Positions 1 through 10,798 of a stretch of 64,000 nucleotides of DNA are shown piece by piece (positions within the stretch are counted from its first letter, which is position 1; the number at the start of each line of letters is the position of its first letter). Under the pieces are notes generated by a model. That model saw only the letters and a list, made by a program, of their open reading frames with translations, made no database searches and was not told the DNA's origin. The stretch comes from Gnetum montanum (lineage: Eukaryota; Streptophyta; Gnetopsida; Gnetales; Gnetaceae). Both the position numbers and the translations under genes were made by a program. Location of the stretch: the NCBI GenBank assembly GCA_015680685.1, contig MNCI01017532.1:148440-212439 (forward strand), written 5' to 3'.

Positions 1-627
1 TGGGATGATCAAAATAGGAAAATTATCAGACACAGGGATGTCATTTTTAATGAACACATGGTGTACAAGGATAGGTTTGGTTTAGAATCCAACATTGCAG
101 GAAAGCAAGAAAAGGAATGTGAGAAGGTTAAACTGGAAGAGATATTTGAGAGGGATGTGGATGGAAGGACTCAAGCAAATCCTGAAAACAGGATAGCTGA
201 AAATGAAAATGACGTTGCAGAAATAGCCACACCAGAGCCTCAGTTGAGAAGGTCTGCAAGAACACCAAAGCCTAGAGAAAGATACTCTCCCTCGTTACAT
301 TACTTATTGTTGACTGATGCTGGGGAACCAGAATGTTTGGATGAAGCAATGCAGGCAACAGATTGTGTTGAGTGGGAGGTGGCTATGAGAGATGAGATGA
401 AGTCACTCCACAAAAATATGACATGGACACTAACTGAGTTGCCAAAAAGAAAGAAGGCATTGTAGAATAAGTGGGTGTACAAGGTCAAGGAAGAACATGA
501 TGGTAGCAAACGATACAAAGCAAGGTTAGTAGTTAAGGGTTCAAACAACCCTGCCAACATGTTAACCAAGGCAGTCACCTTTGCTAAGCTGAAACTTTGC
601 ACAACCTTAGCAAGCCTCCATGGTTAG
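1..627 (+). pseudogene. Ty1/Copia pol remnant with internal deletion
   Basis: One reading frame from base 1 reads through the integrase-RT linker of a Copia polyprotein (IIRHRDVIFNE near the start, LRRSARTPKPRERYSPS in the middle) into the beginning of reverse transcriptase (WVYKVKEEHDGSKRYKARLV). At about base 540 it jumps directly to the end of RNase H (NPANMLTKAV, stop at 625-627). The RT catalytic core and most of RNase H are missing, yet the join keeps the frame. A TAG at 463-465 replaces a codon that is normally Lys in this linker. What remains cannot encode a working polymerase. The 5' part lies outside the window. The family assignment is sure from the conserved motifs; the exact lineage is not. 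Confidence 0.9.
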
Positions 628-708
628 CAATGAGGAAGCATTGTTTGTGAGATTAATAGCATCTGTGGAATAAGCAAGGGAGTAAGAGTTTTTTTGTTTG
701 ATCGTCTC

Positions 709-928
709 CAAGTGGAAGATTGTTAAGTTATGTGGTGACTGATCCAACAGTGAGCAATAATTATGTTAAGTTATGTTATTGTTAAGTTAGCAGCAATGAG
801 CAATAGTTAACCAGTAGTTACTGGTTCCAGCAGCTAGTGGTTCTGATCCAGTCTCCCGTTCTCTTCCGTAACTGACCAAAAACGTTTCTGTAACCATAAT
901 TGTATCTAGCAAAAATTATTTAATAACA
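709..928 (+). repeat. Copia polypurine tract and 3' LTR (end uncertain)
   Basis: CAAGTGGAAGAT at 709-720 matches the usual Copia arrangement in which a purine-rich CAAGTGGGAGAT-like tract directly precedes the LTR, which begins TGTTAAGTTATG at 721. The start is well supported. The right end is a guess: TAACA at 924-928 would pair with the TGTTA start as a short terminal inverted repeat, giving an LTR of about 208 bp, but no second LTR or target duplication is visible to confirm it. The LTR sits about 230 bp upstream of the resistance-gene ATG and so may contribute to its promoter. Confidence 0.6.
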
Positions 929-1160
929 ATTCTCATGCTTTTCCGGTGGTGTGCTTGCTTAAACGTCACACAAAGCTGTGTGTGTTTTCTCTGTTTTCTT
1001 TTTCTTCGGTTCTTTATCTGTTGGGCACACCCTGCGCATTTGACCACGACAACGTTGAAGAGAGAAGTAGCTCTATTATCCTCTTGTTTTTGTTGTTTGG
1101 GTGCTTTTCTGCCTTCGTTGTATCAATTTTCATCTTCCGTTAGAGTTCCAATCTACGGAA

Positions 1161-3882
1161 ATGGAAAAAGCAGTTGCGATTTCTATTCTTGCTAATCTCG
1201 TCTCCGGATAATCTTCAAAAACTGGAGCACGAGCTGAATGCACTCAATGCTTTGCTTATAGATGCTGATAAGAAGTCTAGCGCGCAAGACTCCGATAGCA
1301 TGATGCTCTGGATCCGGAATTTGCAGGCTGCAGCATTAGATGCTGGGGACCTTCTAGAATTATGTGCAGCAGGTTCAGTTTCTTCGTATCTTGAATTCAG
1401 ATTGGATAAGAATGTGTTTGATTCATACCACAGTGGTTCAGAAATTAAAAATTTAAATGCAAAAATTGATAGCTTAAAAGCAGAGGCAGAAAAACTTAGC
1501 CTGTACAGAATGCTCAGAGAAAATCCCATGGCTTGTGGTCCGTCTGAAACAAGTTCATTAAAAAAATCTGAGATTATTTTCGAAATATCCACTCCTGTAG
1601 ATATGGACTACAAGTTAGCTGAGATTCTATCCTTGATGCAGCAGCATAGCGTAGTGGCTGTTGTTGGCATGGGAGGGATTGGTAAAACCAGACTGCTCCA
1701 ACATGCACATAGGCTTATTAAGGACTCTAAAAGCAAGCATCGAACACTTATTTGGCTTAGTGTTTCCCAGACTTACAGTATTAAGGAACTGCAGTTGGAG
1801 GTTCTGAGGAGCCTAGGAATTCAGAAACAAGGAGAAAGTGAGAGTCTTCATAGTCTTCAGAGATTGATCTACGATAGGATGAAAGATAAAGACTGTCTGG
1901 TTGTTCTGGATGATGTCTGGAACTTACCACACACACAGCAGTATCAAGCTTCAAACATTGCCAGTCAATTGAGATCAGTTGGCTTCCCTTCACAGGATGG
2001 ATGCAGATTTCTGATTTCTACAAGGGATTATAAGGTCGCTCAGCACTTTGGCTCACATGTGTACAGCATGCCATTGTTGTCAAGTGAAAAGAGTTATGAA
2101 CTTTTCATGGAGCATTTGCTACCCCATTCAAAGATTGCTGATATGGTTCTAAGCCAGGATCAGGATCAACTGATCAAGAAGAAGCTGCTGAAAAAGTGCG
2201 GTGGGCTTCCCCTTGCCATCATTGCGTTGGCAGAAAGTATGAAGCAGCAGCTTCCAGAGGAGTGGCCTTGCACGTTCCACAATATGGAAACATGGTTATC
2301 TTCTTCTGCACCATTGGATGCTCCTCCACAGGGTTCTGTGATTAATATGTTGAAGCCCAGTTTCAACGCTCTGGAATTCAGGGCCAAGACCTGCTTTGCA
2401 TTCCTGGGGGTGTTCGATCAAGGTGAAGAGATTTTCAGCGAAAAATTGATAGGTATGTGGGTAGCCGAAGGTCTAGTGGAGTCAGAATATGAGGGTCTTT
2501 CCATGTTGAAGCATCTCAGCAACAAATGCTTGATGCTGCGCATGGAACATCCACCGAAATGCTCAAGCACAAGTACCATCACATCCTTTGGCTAGATGAA
2601 TGGTGAATTGAAGTGGGTAACAGGTAGAGAATATATGATCACAGTTCATGAACTGGTGCATGACCTTGCAGTCATGCTGTGGAAAGAAAGCGGAGGCATC
2701 CACCAGGGTTCAACCTCTGACCAAGAATCTACTCAGAAAGTGCTGCAACGGCAAGGTAAAAATATAAGAAGGTTGAGAACGATCATAAGCGATTCCCAGA
2801 GCTTCAAAACATTCACATGTCCGCCCTCTGTCCGACTGCTGAGTTTTAGGCACAGCCAAGAACCAAGCGGTCCGGCTGCTGAGAAAGGGAAATTAAAAAT
2901 TGAAGGTCATACGCTGGAAAATGCACAGGCTCTGCGGATTCTGGACATTGGAAACTCCTGGGTAACAAGTGTGCCAAGCTGCATGGTGCGGTTGCAGCTT
3001 CTCATATTCCTGGACATATCCGGAACCAGCATAAGGAAATTACCCAGATTCATGAAACATTTGAAGCATCTCAATTATCTCTACGTTGTCATCTGGAAGG
3101 TACCATCGTGGATTGGAGAACTGCAGAGCATCACCCATTTCTGTCACTTTCATACAGACCACCATCCATGGAGGAAGGTTAACAAGATAATGCCATCTCT
3201 GAAAGTGGTGCGTAACATTCCTATTGAAATTGCAAGTGGTTTTGGTTTTGGCCTAACGAGATGGACCTGGGATGCCCTGGCACAACATACTCAGCTAAAG
3301 CAAGTGGATCTGAGAATAGAAAGTTTTAAAAGCTGTGTTTATCCTTCAAAAATGCTTGAGAGGTTATATGTGGGATTAAAAAAAGGAGCATGCGTACCAG
3401 AAGTGACGATGCTAGAAGAATGGGGCCATCACCTGGATAAACTTGAATTTCTGGAGTTGCAGAGAGGTTTGGGATTTCCAAGGCGTGTGCTGGGCTTTCA
3501 GAGACTCACAACTTTAACACTGCATCAAGAATCTGAGAATTATCCTGGGGACATATGTAGACTTCCCCAGCTGAGGCATTTGCAACTGGAGGGCAACAGC
3601 AAATGTGAGGAGCTGCCACAGGAATTTGGAAAAGCGGGAGCATTTCCTCAACCGCACACGCTTCAGTTATGGCGTCTGAACCAGTTGAAGACGCTGCCTG
3701 CCATAGAGTATGGAGCTATGCCATATCTAACTGAACTGGAAATAGTAGATTGCCACAATCTACTTAAGGCTGGTAGTGGTTGGGAAAATAAAATGGGCTC
3801 TCTTCAAAAGTTGAAGGTAGATGGAATTGACTCAGACTTGGCAGCACGTTTCAGACAGGCACTTGGCTCTGCAAACAGGTGA
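1161..3882 (+). pseudogene. CC-NB-ARC-LRR disease-resistance gene, frame broken at N terminus and interrupted by TAG
   Basis: Plant intracellular immune receptor of the coiled-coil NLR class; such proteins bind ATP/ADP and trigger defence. The ATG at 1161 opens MEKAVAISILANLVSG, a typical CNL start, but meets TAA at 1209. The main frame (from 1174) then carries the coiled coil, NALLIDADKK with LDAGDLLEL resembling the EDVID-type motif. It continues with the P-loop GMGGIGKT (1666-1689), kinase-2 CLVVLDDVW (1894-1920), RNBS-B CRFLISTRD, GLPL as CGGLPLA (2197-2217) and RNBS-D. A TAG at 2593-2595 interrupts the same frame, which resumes with an MHD-like VHELVHDLA (2644-2670) and leucine-rich repeats to 3882. 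About 20 residues seem to be missing after the first 16. Either it is a recent pseudogene or it makes a truncated CC-NB-ARC protein. An intron at the N-terminal break cannot be excluded. Confidence 0.88.
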
Positions 3883-3883
3883 T

Positions 3884-3957
3884 CAGGTTAAGGGTACGCA
3901 TATTCCCTTATAAGTCAATTCAGGTTAAGGGTACGCATGTTGCTTTATAATTCAATT
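3884..3957. repeat. Two-copy tandem duplication, period about 37 bp
   Basis: CAGGTTAAGGGTACGCAT occurs at 3884 and again at 3921, each followed by a similar tail ending in a run of TTCAATTCA-like sequence. It lies immediately downstream of the NLR stop codon. Confidence 0.8.
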
Positions 3958-4306
3958 CAATTCATAATTGAGACATTAAAAAATTATCATGTTGGCTGTT
4001 TATCTTAATGTAACTATAATGATGTTTTCAACTTGCTCTACCCGGATGAGAAAAAAGGCTTCCAGTTTCCAGTTTCAATATATCTATGGGCACCTTCTCA
4101 CTGGAGTCCCTTTGTATGAAGCGGTGAATTCCCATCAAAGGATATCTCACCCTTGATATAATGGTACAGATTTGTACTCTTCAGCAAAGAATTTTTCAGA
4201 AACTCATGTAGTAACCTGCCTGTCACATGATGTACAAAAATGCTTATGCATTTTCTCAAATCTCATGTGTATTTGATGAACCACTTGTAAATTTTAATCA
4301 CTAAGG

Positions 4307-4422
4307 GAGATTATGAGCATGAAGTGGCTTTGGTATACAAACAAGGATTGAACTCAGATGGACGGAGATTACGAGCAGGAAGTGGCTTTGGTATGCAGAT
4401 AAGGATTGAACTTGGAGCAATT
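4307..4422. repeat. Two-copy tandem duplication, period 58 bp
   Basis: GAGATTATGAGCATGAAGTG at 4307 and GAGATTACGAGCAGGAAGTG at 4365 begin two diverged copies, both continuing into GGCTTTGGTATRCA and AAGGATTGAACT. Confidence 0.85.
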
Positions 4423-5570
4423 TTGATTTTCAGAATGGTACTGAGCGCAGTCACTTGAAGAAGTTAAGGTTTCATTCATTTACTGAATTTTCTGGATCCC
4501 ACTTGATGAGCATTGTGACTCTAATGATGATCCTTTGTTTTTAACTTTTTTTAATAAAGCTTATTCTAAATATTAATTAAAAGGACTTGAATTGCTTCAA
4601 ACCATGCAAAACGTCTGAGGAGATTTGCAAATTCTTTACCGTTGCAATCACCTCCTTGATAGAAATTANGCCCCAAAATATCTGGCTGCTTTTTAGGAAA
4701 TTTGAAAATTCAAAGCCCATATGGCAAGTTTCTACTATTCATCTTTTCTCATGACAGAAGAGAAATGGCATGGCATCCATTAAATTAACATGTTGTTCAT
4801 GAAATTGATTTGTTTAAAGAATTAAATGATATATCTGACAAAATTTGGTAGGAATTCACCTCATTTCATAACAACTCTGTATCAAGCAAGCTTATATTTA
4901 CCTTTCATTGTTTCTCTTATTGTGCGCAATGATATAGGTGATTGATTTTGCATATTCTCCACTTTAATAGAAGCATGGGACATCTAATGTTTTTGAACAC
5001 AGTACATCAAGAGTTCATTTGGCGGTGTCAGATTTCAACAGGATATATTTTTTTAAAAAAATCTGTGTTTGAGTGTGTTAACCAATGATTGACAGCATAA
5101 ATGAAAAAAAGANATTTAATAGTTTCTGGGTCAGCCTCGCAATACCTTTGAGAATTACAAACTTCTTAATTAGCTATAACACTCTACCTCTCGAACCAAG
5201 AACTATCACAATATGAGAATGCCACTCATGCTATTTGAACTCATCTAAATGTGTAAACCATTAAGCAGTCATCTCAGCAACAAACAAATGTTTAATTTGC
5301 CTATTGAATTTCCAAATCACACTTTCTATCCTAGTGTCATATTTGTTTAAGAGCATTAACAGAGGAAAGAGACGGATGACACTAAAAATTTCAAATTGCA
5401 AAATCACAAAAACAAAGTATTATAATTCACTAATGTGTATCAAATAAAGGCAAACACATGTAGTTTCCCTTTAATAAAGATTTGAGGCAACATTTTTAAG
5501 ATGCAAGGAGATAACCGAGGCTTGTCTGCAAACAATGCTAGTTCATGAACATGGTCTAACAATAAAAGAA

Positions 5571-5708
5571 GAAAATAAAACTCTTCTAATTCCCAACTCC
5601 TACTTTTCAAAGTTAAATATTAAAAAGCCATGGTAGACAGAAAATAAAACTCTTCTAATTCCCAACAGCTACTTTTCAAAGTTAAATATTAAAATGCCAT
5701 GGCAGACA
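5571..5708. repeat. Two-copy tandem duplication, period 69 bp
   Basis: GAAAATAAAACTCTTCTAAT begins at 5571 and at 5640. The two 69-bp copies differ at only a handful of bases, so this is the most recent of the three local duplications. Confidence 0.93.
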
Positions 5709-6112
5709 GACAGAAGAAATTGCACGTAAATTGTGGTACATACCTACATTGGCATTGTTTTAGTTTTAGCCTTACGTATGAAATAGGATGGAGTACACCA
5801 ATTTGCAATTATCATTAAAATTATGCCCTAAACAAATAATTTTAGATTACGTGCTACAAAATGAATCCATGATGGCGTTGCCTGGTTGACGTCAAGGATG
5901 CTAAGTAATTCCTAGATCTTAATGTGAGGTTTAATGAAATCATGCTTTTACCTATTTATAAGAACAAACAAAATGAGTCCAAAATTTTGGATGTTGAACC
6001 AGAGAGACAAAAACATCTAAAAGTCACGTCTCCTTCCCAACAAATTCATAATTATTTGTGAAAACAAAACCGAAGAGTCCTAAAGTGTAAAATGACAGTA
6101 ACCAATCACACT

Positions 6113-6995
6113 CTAAACCACGTTCCGATTCCGATGCCCCCTTCTTGGCTTTTTGACATAACTCAATCTTTTCTTCCTCTCTCTCATCCTCGTCTTCTTC
6201 TTGATCATGGCTGTCATCGATATCTTAGGCTTCACCACTGTTTTCTTAGCTGCTGCTTTCTGTGATGCAGTTTTCTGGACTGTCCTTCGCAACAATTCAC
6301 GCTGCCTTTCTGCAGGAATTAACCCTTTCTCCATAGCTTCCTTCAAAACCTGTTTAGCCTTACGAATGTCCCCATCATCTCTCAACTTGGGTATTTTCCT
6401 CGACGGGCCTACATCTCTTTTCAGGGGCCATATTTTCCTCAAGCAGCATCGTCACAGCTTTGAAATCGTCCTTCCTGCAGAACCATTGCAGCGCAGCATT
6501 GAAATCGTGCAGATCATGCTTAAACTGACCGTAGGTTTTAGCCCACTTGTAGAAAACCAGAATCTTCCGACTTGTATCCGGCAACACATTTTTCAGCACC
6601 AATTCAAACAGGGACTTATCAATTATGACGCCAAGTTTGTCCAATTTAGCACTCACATCTTCTTCACGGATATCTCGACTGCCCAAAATCTGGCATATAC
6701 CGACAGATTTATCAGTGTTTGCGTTCTGGGTTTTGGGCGTTTTTGTGGGTTTTGCCGATGATTGTTGTGGATTGCTAACAGCAGTGGAGAAACTTTGAAT
6801 GCCAAGTGACTGAAGAAATTTCGATTGCTGCACGTTGCCATTGGCAACAGGGGCAAATAAATTGAAAGCAGAAGATGTTGCAGAGGCAGACCAAGGAAAT
6901 GATTGATTGAAGAAAAACAATCGTGATGAATCTTTCAGGAGTTTCTCTATATTTGCAATCCTTCTCGCTGAGAGTCTGAGAACGTTGGAAGCCAT
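6113..6995 (-). pseudogene. PPR-like protein, probably organelle-targeted, frameshifted
   Basis: The minus-strand ATG at 6995 opens a Ser/Arg/Ala-rich, acid-poor N terminus (MASNVLRLSARRIANIEKLL) that looks like a mitochondrial or plastid transit peptide. ICQILGSRD, VLKNVLPDTSRKILVFYKWA and a helical repeat follow, the usual N-terminal layout of plant PPR proteins (organellar RNA-binding). This frame ends at 6375. A second minus frame (to 6113) continues with a PPR-like segment, DIRKAKQVLKEAMEKGLIP, and a Lys/Arg-rich tail. The two frames overlap at about 6400-6430, and the protein sense runs on only if one base is gained or lost there, so this is a frameshift or a sequencing error. With at most two repeats it is far shorter than usual PPR proteins. 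The assignment rests on repeat style, not on a database match. Confidence 0.5.
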
Positions 6996-7489
6996 GTCTG
7001 CTAAATCTCCGAAGAGGCTTTAATTGCAACAAGAGAAAGCCGACTGTTAAAAACCTGTGTAAGAACAAAGAACGAGCTTAAGTCTCTCCGATTTTTTTAC
7101 CAGAGTATTTTAACTCTTGTGCCGTTGCAAGAAAACATTAATTCTCGCCCGATGCTATGCAAAGGATCAAGATGAAAACATGCATGATTTTGTGAATAAC
7201 AAAAGGAGAAAAAATTAGTTCGTACGTACGAACAAACGAAACAATTTCTGAGGAACATGATTAAAAGAACATGTACCATCATAATTCATCATAATTCGTT
7301 ATTAGGGTAGTGGTAAAACTTTTGATTTAAAAATTCTAAGTCATGGGTTTAATTTTGGTAGGCAATGCTAATTTTTTAAGCTCTAACTAAACTATATATT
7401 TTAAGGTGTACTTACATTATAGACAAAAAAGTTATCATTATGATTATTATTATGATTTTACATACTATGGTATAAGGTTGTAAACCTAA
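6996..7489. other. Upstream region of the PPR-like gene; no gene seen
   Basis: AT-rich, presumably the promoter side of the minus-strand PPR-like gene. It contains the perfect 16-bp palindrome GTTCGTACGTACGAAC at 7218-7233. Nothing coding is recognisable. Confidence 0.5.
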
Positions 7490-8310
7490 ATGGACATCTT
7501 CTTATGGTGGCAAACTCTCTTAGTAGTTTGTAGATCTCTAGGGGTTTTGGTGGAGCTGAACACGGAGAAAAAAAATTTTTTTGACAAGAAAAGATTTGTC
7601 AACCTCCTTGTAAGATTGTCTGTAGTAGCATTTTCTTTTCCAAGAAATAATCTAAAAATGGAAAATACCAATGTCTCTTAGATTGGAGAGACTATGAAAA
7701 ATTCTAAAGTTTTGGATTTTGTTTTACCTAATCATTTATATGAATCTCTATCTAAAAATATCACTTCACGATACATATTTCTACAGATTATTGGATTTGT
7801 TTGCCTAAATAAAGGTTTCATACCAATAATTTAGGCTATCCTTGAACACTCTAGAATTATTGTTTTGAATGCCAATTATTTTTTCAAATATTTTTTGCTT
7901 GTCAAACTCGCTAATTCTGAAATGGTTGAGAAACCATTGGATCTTAAAGCTTTTATGAATTAGCATAATACCTTCATTGCTCAGGAATGGAAAGTAAATT
8001 TTGATCCATATTTTTCTAATCATTCTAAAATTCTTTGCTAGATTGAATTAGAAAATGTTTCTTTTATTTTTCAAAGTATTGCAAGAAAAATTATTGGCAA
8101 CATTGGTACAACTCTAAAGACAAGGTCAAAAACCTTACTAGATGGTGTGCACCACACACATTATTTTGTAGAAATTGATCTATGATAAAAGAAAACAAAA
8201 TTGGAAATAAAAGCTCGTAATTAGTGTTTTTCTAAAAAATTACATATTATAAATTACAAGGATGTTGCAACTATTATTGTCATGAAGGCCATGTTATTGA
8301 AATCTATCTT
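7490..8310 (+). pseudogene. LINE (plant L1 type) ORF1 remnant, DUF4283-like with zinc-knuckle trace
   Basis: A decayed frame with several stops reads PLDLKAFM, an altered W..NFDPYF segment, IELENVSFIFQSIARKIIGN and then YFVEIDL at about 8160. This is the order of the DUF4283 domain found in plant LINE ORF1 proteins: W-P-F, wvel-lp, Ia-iG, then rvcVEiDl. It continues into a zinc-knuckle-like CNYYCHEGHVIEIY (8266-8307), with the last Cys changed to Tyr. ORF1 proteins bind the element RNA. Frame shifts and stops rule out function. The endonuclease of the same element follows, so the two are read as one insertion. Confidence 0.6.
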
Positions 8311-8639
8311 AGTTTGATGAAAAAAGTTGTTCATGATGAAAAGAAATAACAATTTTCAAAAAAGGAAAAGAATGGGAATTTTTAGTTGGCACAAATGAAA
8401 TCTTCTTTAACAAGTTCTCAACCTCTTACTAATTCTTTTAATTCTAAAGGTTCCGGTAAAATTTTAATATCTAAAGAGAATTTCTCTTTAGAAAAAAAAT
8501 TCAACAAGGACTAACAATGAAAGTACTGATGCAAATGGATTTCACTCAGTGCAACATAAAAGGAAGATGCCTACAAATACTACTTTTAATTTAAAACCCT
8601 CAAAGGTATCTCATTCTCTTTCTACATCTATTACTGTTT

Positions 8640-9540
8640 CAAATGTTTTTTTTGTTAGACAATTCTTTTTCAATTATTAGTGACATAAATTGTAAGATAA
8701 ATCCTAAACTTGAAAAATCAAGAATGGGGCCCTCCTCCCCCATATCTTAATGTTAGTTTTATCATAGAATGTTCATATGCCTTTCTAATAGGTCCCAAGC
8801 AAAGATTGTAGAGGAGTATCTTTCAAACTAGCATTTATCTCCAGATTTTCTTTTCCTACATAAAATTAAGATTTCAACTCATGATATTAGTTTTGTTAGT
8901 AAATTCATTTTAAAAAATTAAATTATTTTTTCTATTGCTCATGAAGTTAATAAAGGAGGTTCTGGTATTCTTGTTAATAAAAACTGGATTGGAAAAGTTT
9001 TAAATTCTAGTTTTCACAACCTTGGAATAGTTATTTGGATTATTTGTCATAGTAAAAAAGATAAATTTGGACTCTATAATATTTATGCTCCTAATAATTT
9101 GAAAGATCAATCATAAGTTTAGAAATATCTTCTATCTTTGCCTAAAGTTCCTTGGATTATTGGAAGTGATTTTAATATAGTTGAAATTCATTTAGATAAA
9201 CTTGGTGGTCTTTTTCCCAATATGTCTTCTCAAGAAATAGAAGATTGGTGCAAATATCAAAAAAAAATATTTGCTTTCTAATGTTAGTTCTTTATTTCCA
9301 TATTNGAAAAAAAATATTTGCTTTCTAATGTTAGTTCTTTATTTCCATATTATTCGAATGAGAAGCATTATACTTGGTGTAATTATCAAAAGAAATTGAT
9401 ACGATCTATTGTCAACTTGATAGATTTTACAAGGAAAGTAGAAGTGCATATAGATGCTACTTTGTTAGATCATTTTCTTATTCGTATTTTTATCTTTGAT
9501 ATTAATTCTTCATTGATAAATCCAAAAATTTTGAGTCAAC
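8640..9540 (+). pseudogene. LINE ORF2 endonuclease (APE-type EEP) remnant
   Basis: The frame holds GGSGILVNKNW, LYNIYAPNN (from about 9075), WIIGSDFNIVE with the conserved DFN (9168-9176), DKLGG, KHYTWCNYQKK (from about 9363) and finally LLDHFLIRIFI, matching the SDH motif. This is the standard motif order of the apurinic-like endonuclease that nicks target DNA for LINE retrotransposition. Stops and a frame break at the N near 9305 disable it. No LINE reverse transcriptase follows; element B begins at 9568, so ORF2 is cut right after the nuclease domain. Confidence 0.82.
9259..9351. other. Duplicated contig ends around a single N (probable assembly artefact)
   Basis: The about 45 bases before the N at 9305 (an A-run, then TATTTGCTTTCTAATG through TTTCCATATT) recur identically after it. 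Two overlapping read ends were probably joined without merging. Removing one copy would join the LINE endonuclease frame more smoothly. Confidence 0.8.
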
Positions 9541-9567
9541 AATATCATAGTTACAATATTGTATCTA

Positions 9568-9785
9568 TGATGTCAGAGGTTCGATATCATATCTCATGAT
9601 ATGTTATCATATAAACGATATCACGAGATGAGTGCCTACCTATATAAGTAGCACTTGCACAAATCCACAATAGATTTGATATCTTAGTAACATAACTCTT
9701 TCAGTTAGTTTTCTTGAATTTAGTACTTAGTAGTGTGTGCCTATAGTGTAATGTTTTGTAGTTGAGCAGAATCTTTATTCAAGTG
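9568..9785 (+). repeat. Element B, 5' LTR, left part (split by element A)
   Basis: Starts TGATGTCAGAGG, like the TGATG starts of the A, C and G LTRs. A TATA-like CTATATAAG lies near 9640, at the same distance from the LTR start as in A and C. Several GATATC-type sites lie upstream of it. The LTR stops at the target duplication AGTGT (9781-9785) and resumes at 17012. Combined length is about 826 bp. Confidence 0.8.
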
Positions 9786-10658
9786 TTGATGAGACACGAT
9801 ACGCACTGAGCCGCGATATCGCGGCCGCCGCGATATCGCGTATGCTATATCGTGTCATCCCCTGCGATATCGCATACGTGATATCGCGGTCCACCGCCAA
9901 ATCTTTAAATAAGAGGCGGCACTCCCCTTATTTCCCAATCCTGGCTAGAAGTAGCGAAGCTCTGGCAGATTGATCACTCCAGAGTTAGATTAATTTCCCA
10001 TGTGCCCGCAGTAGGAGTCCTAGAGTGAACGACTCTTTATTCGAGCAACTTTGTAACCTGAACACAAGTTGTGTACGGAAATAAAGACGAACTTGATTGG
10101 ATAGACCTTACAGTACATGGTTTTATTTATTGTTATTTATTTATTGCTTTCCTAGTGCGCACAAGTACGACTTGATTACGAGCATCTACGGATGTGTACG
10201 GCTAATCAAGGAATCGGCTGCTTATCACACTTAAGCTAAATAGGGGCCTCAGTACGACCACTTCGAGCACGTGCGTTACGTGTGGTGATCCCAGTAACAA
10301 TTAGCGTTTGGTAGCCACAGTTGCATGGTTCAGGGTGTGTACGGTAAGTGGGAACGGATGCTGACGCTAGTTAAATTAGACTTAGGACATTAGTTAGAGT
10401 TAGATAGAGTTAGTTAGATTTCTCAACCCTTTCCCTCTTAGCATAGGAGAAAAACCGGAAAAGACCAAATGAATCATATACCTCAGACTTACTTAACCAT
10501 ACACCGTGACAACAACAAGTAAGTCTGGGAAGACAACGAATGATTAACCGCAAGTGTTCCATGGGGCGTTTCGGCATTTAGTTTGCGGAGTTCGACCAGA
10601 TCATGCATGCTACGCTCGTTTCGTATGGTTGAGTGTAGGGGTACCTCGCCACTCATCA
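9786..10658 (+). repeat. Element A 5' LTR (873 bp)
   Basis: U3 contains an array of GATATC palindromes, including the 14-bp CCGCGATATCGCGG (about 9817-9905), then a TATA-like CTTTAAATAAGAGG near 9903. R/U5 has one copy of a roughly 60-bp unit beginning AGTACGACTTGATTACGAGC. It ends CGCCACTCATCA. Apart from two indels it is very close to the 3' LTR, implying a fairly young insertion. Confidence 0.93.
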
Positions 10659-10659
10659 T

Positions 10660-10677
10660 TGGCACCGTTGCCGGGGA
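10660..10677 (+). promoter_or_regulatory. Primer-binding site, tRNA-Asp
   Basis: TGGCACCGTTGCCGGGGA, one base after the LTR, differs at one position from TGGCGCCGTTGCCGGGGA, the complement of the 3' end of plant tRNA-Asp. This is the usual primer of Athila-type elements. Confidence 0.9.
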
Positions 10678-10798
10678 CTAAGTGTCTGAGGGCTGAATAG
10701 AACATAAGGGATATCACTCACATCATTGTGAGCCTTAACGAACCTTCGGGTTAATCAAAAATTCATTAATTAACAGTAAATTAGCACACCGATAAAGA

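Larger units (their letters stand above)
3883..6112. other. Intergenic stretch without recognisable gene
   Basis: AT-rich sequence 3' of the resistance gene. Stops occur in all frames and I see no conserved protein motif. It holds three small tandem duplications, listed separately, and two isolated Ns (4670, 5113). The AATAAAGC at about 4553 lies some 670 bp past the LRR stop and could be a polyadenylation signal, but that is weak. Confidence 0.6.

Noticed and set aside
6201-6761. Plus-strand open frame of 186 codons
   Set aside because: Lies opposite the PPR-like gene, whose minus-strand reading has the transit-peptide and repeat features; the plus reading has no motif.
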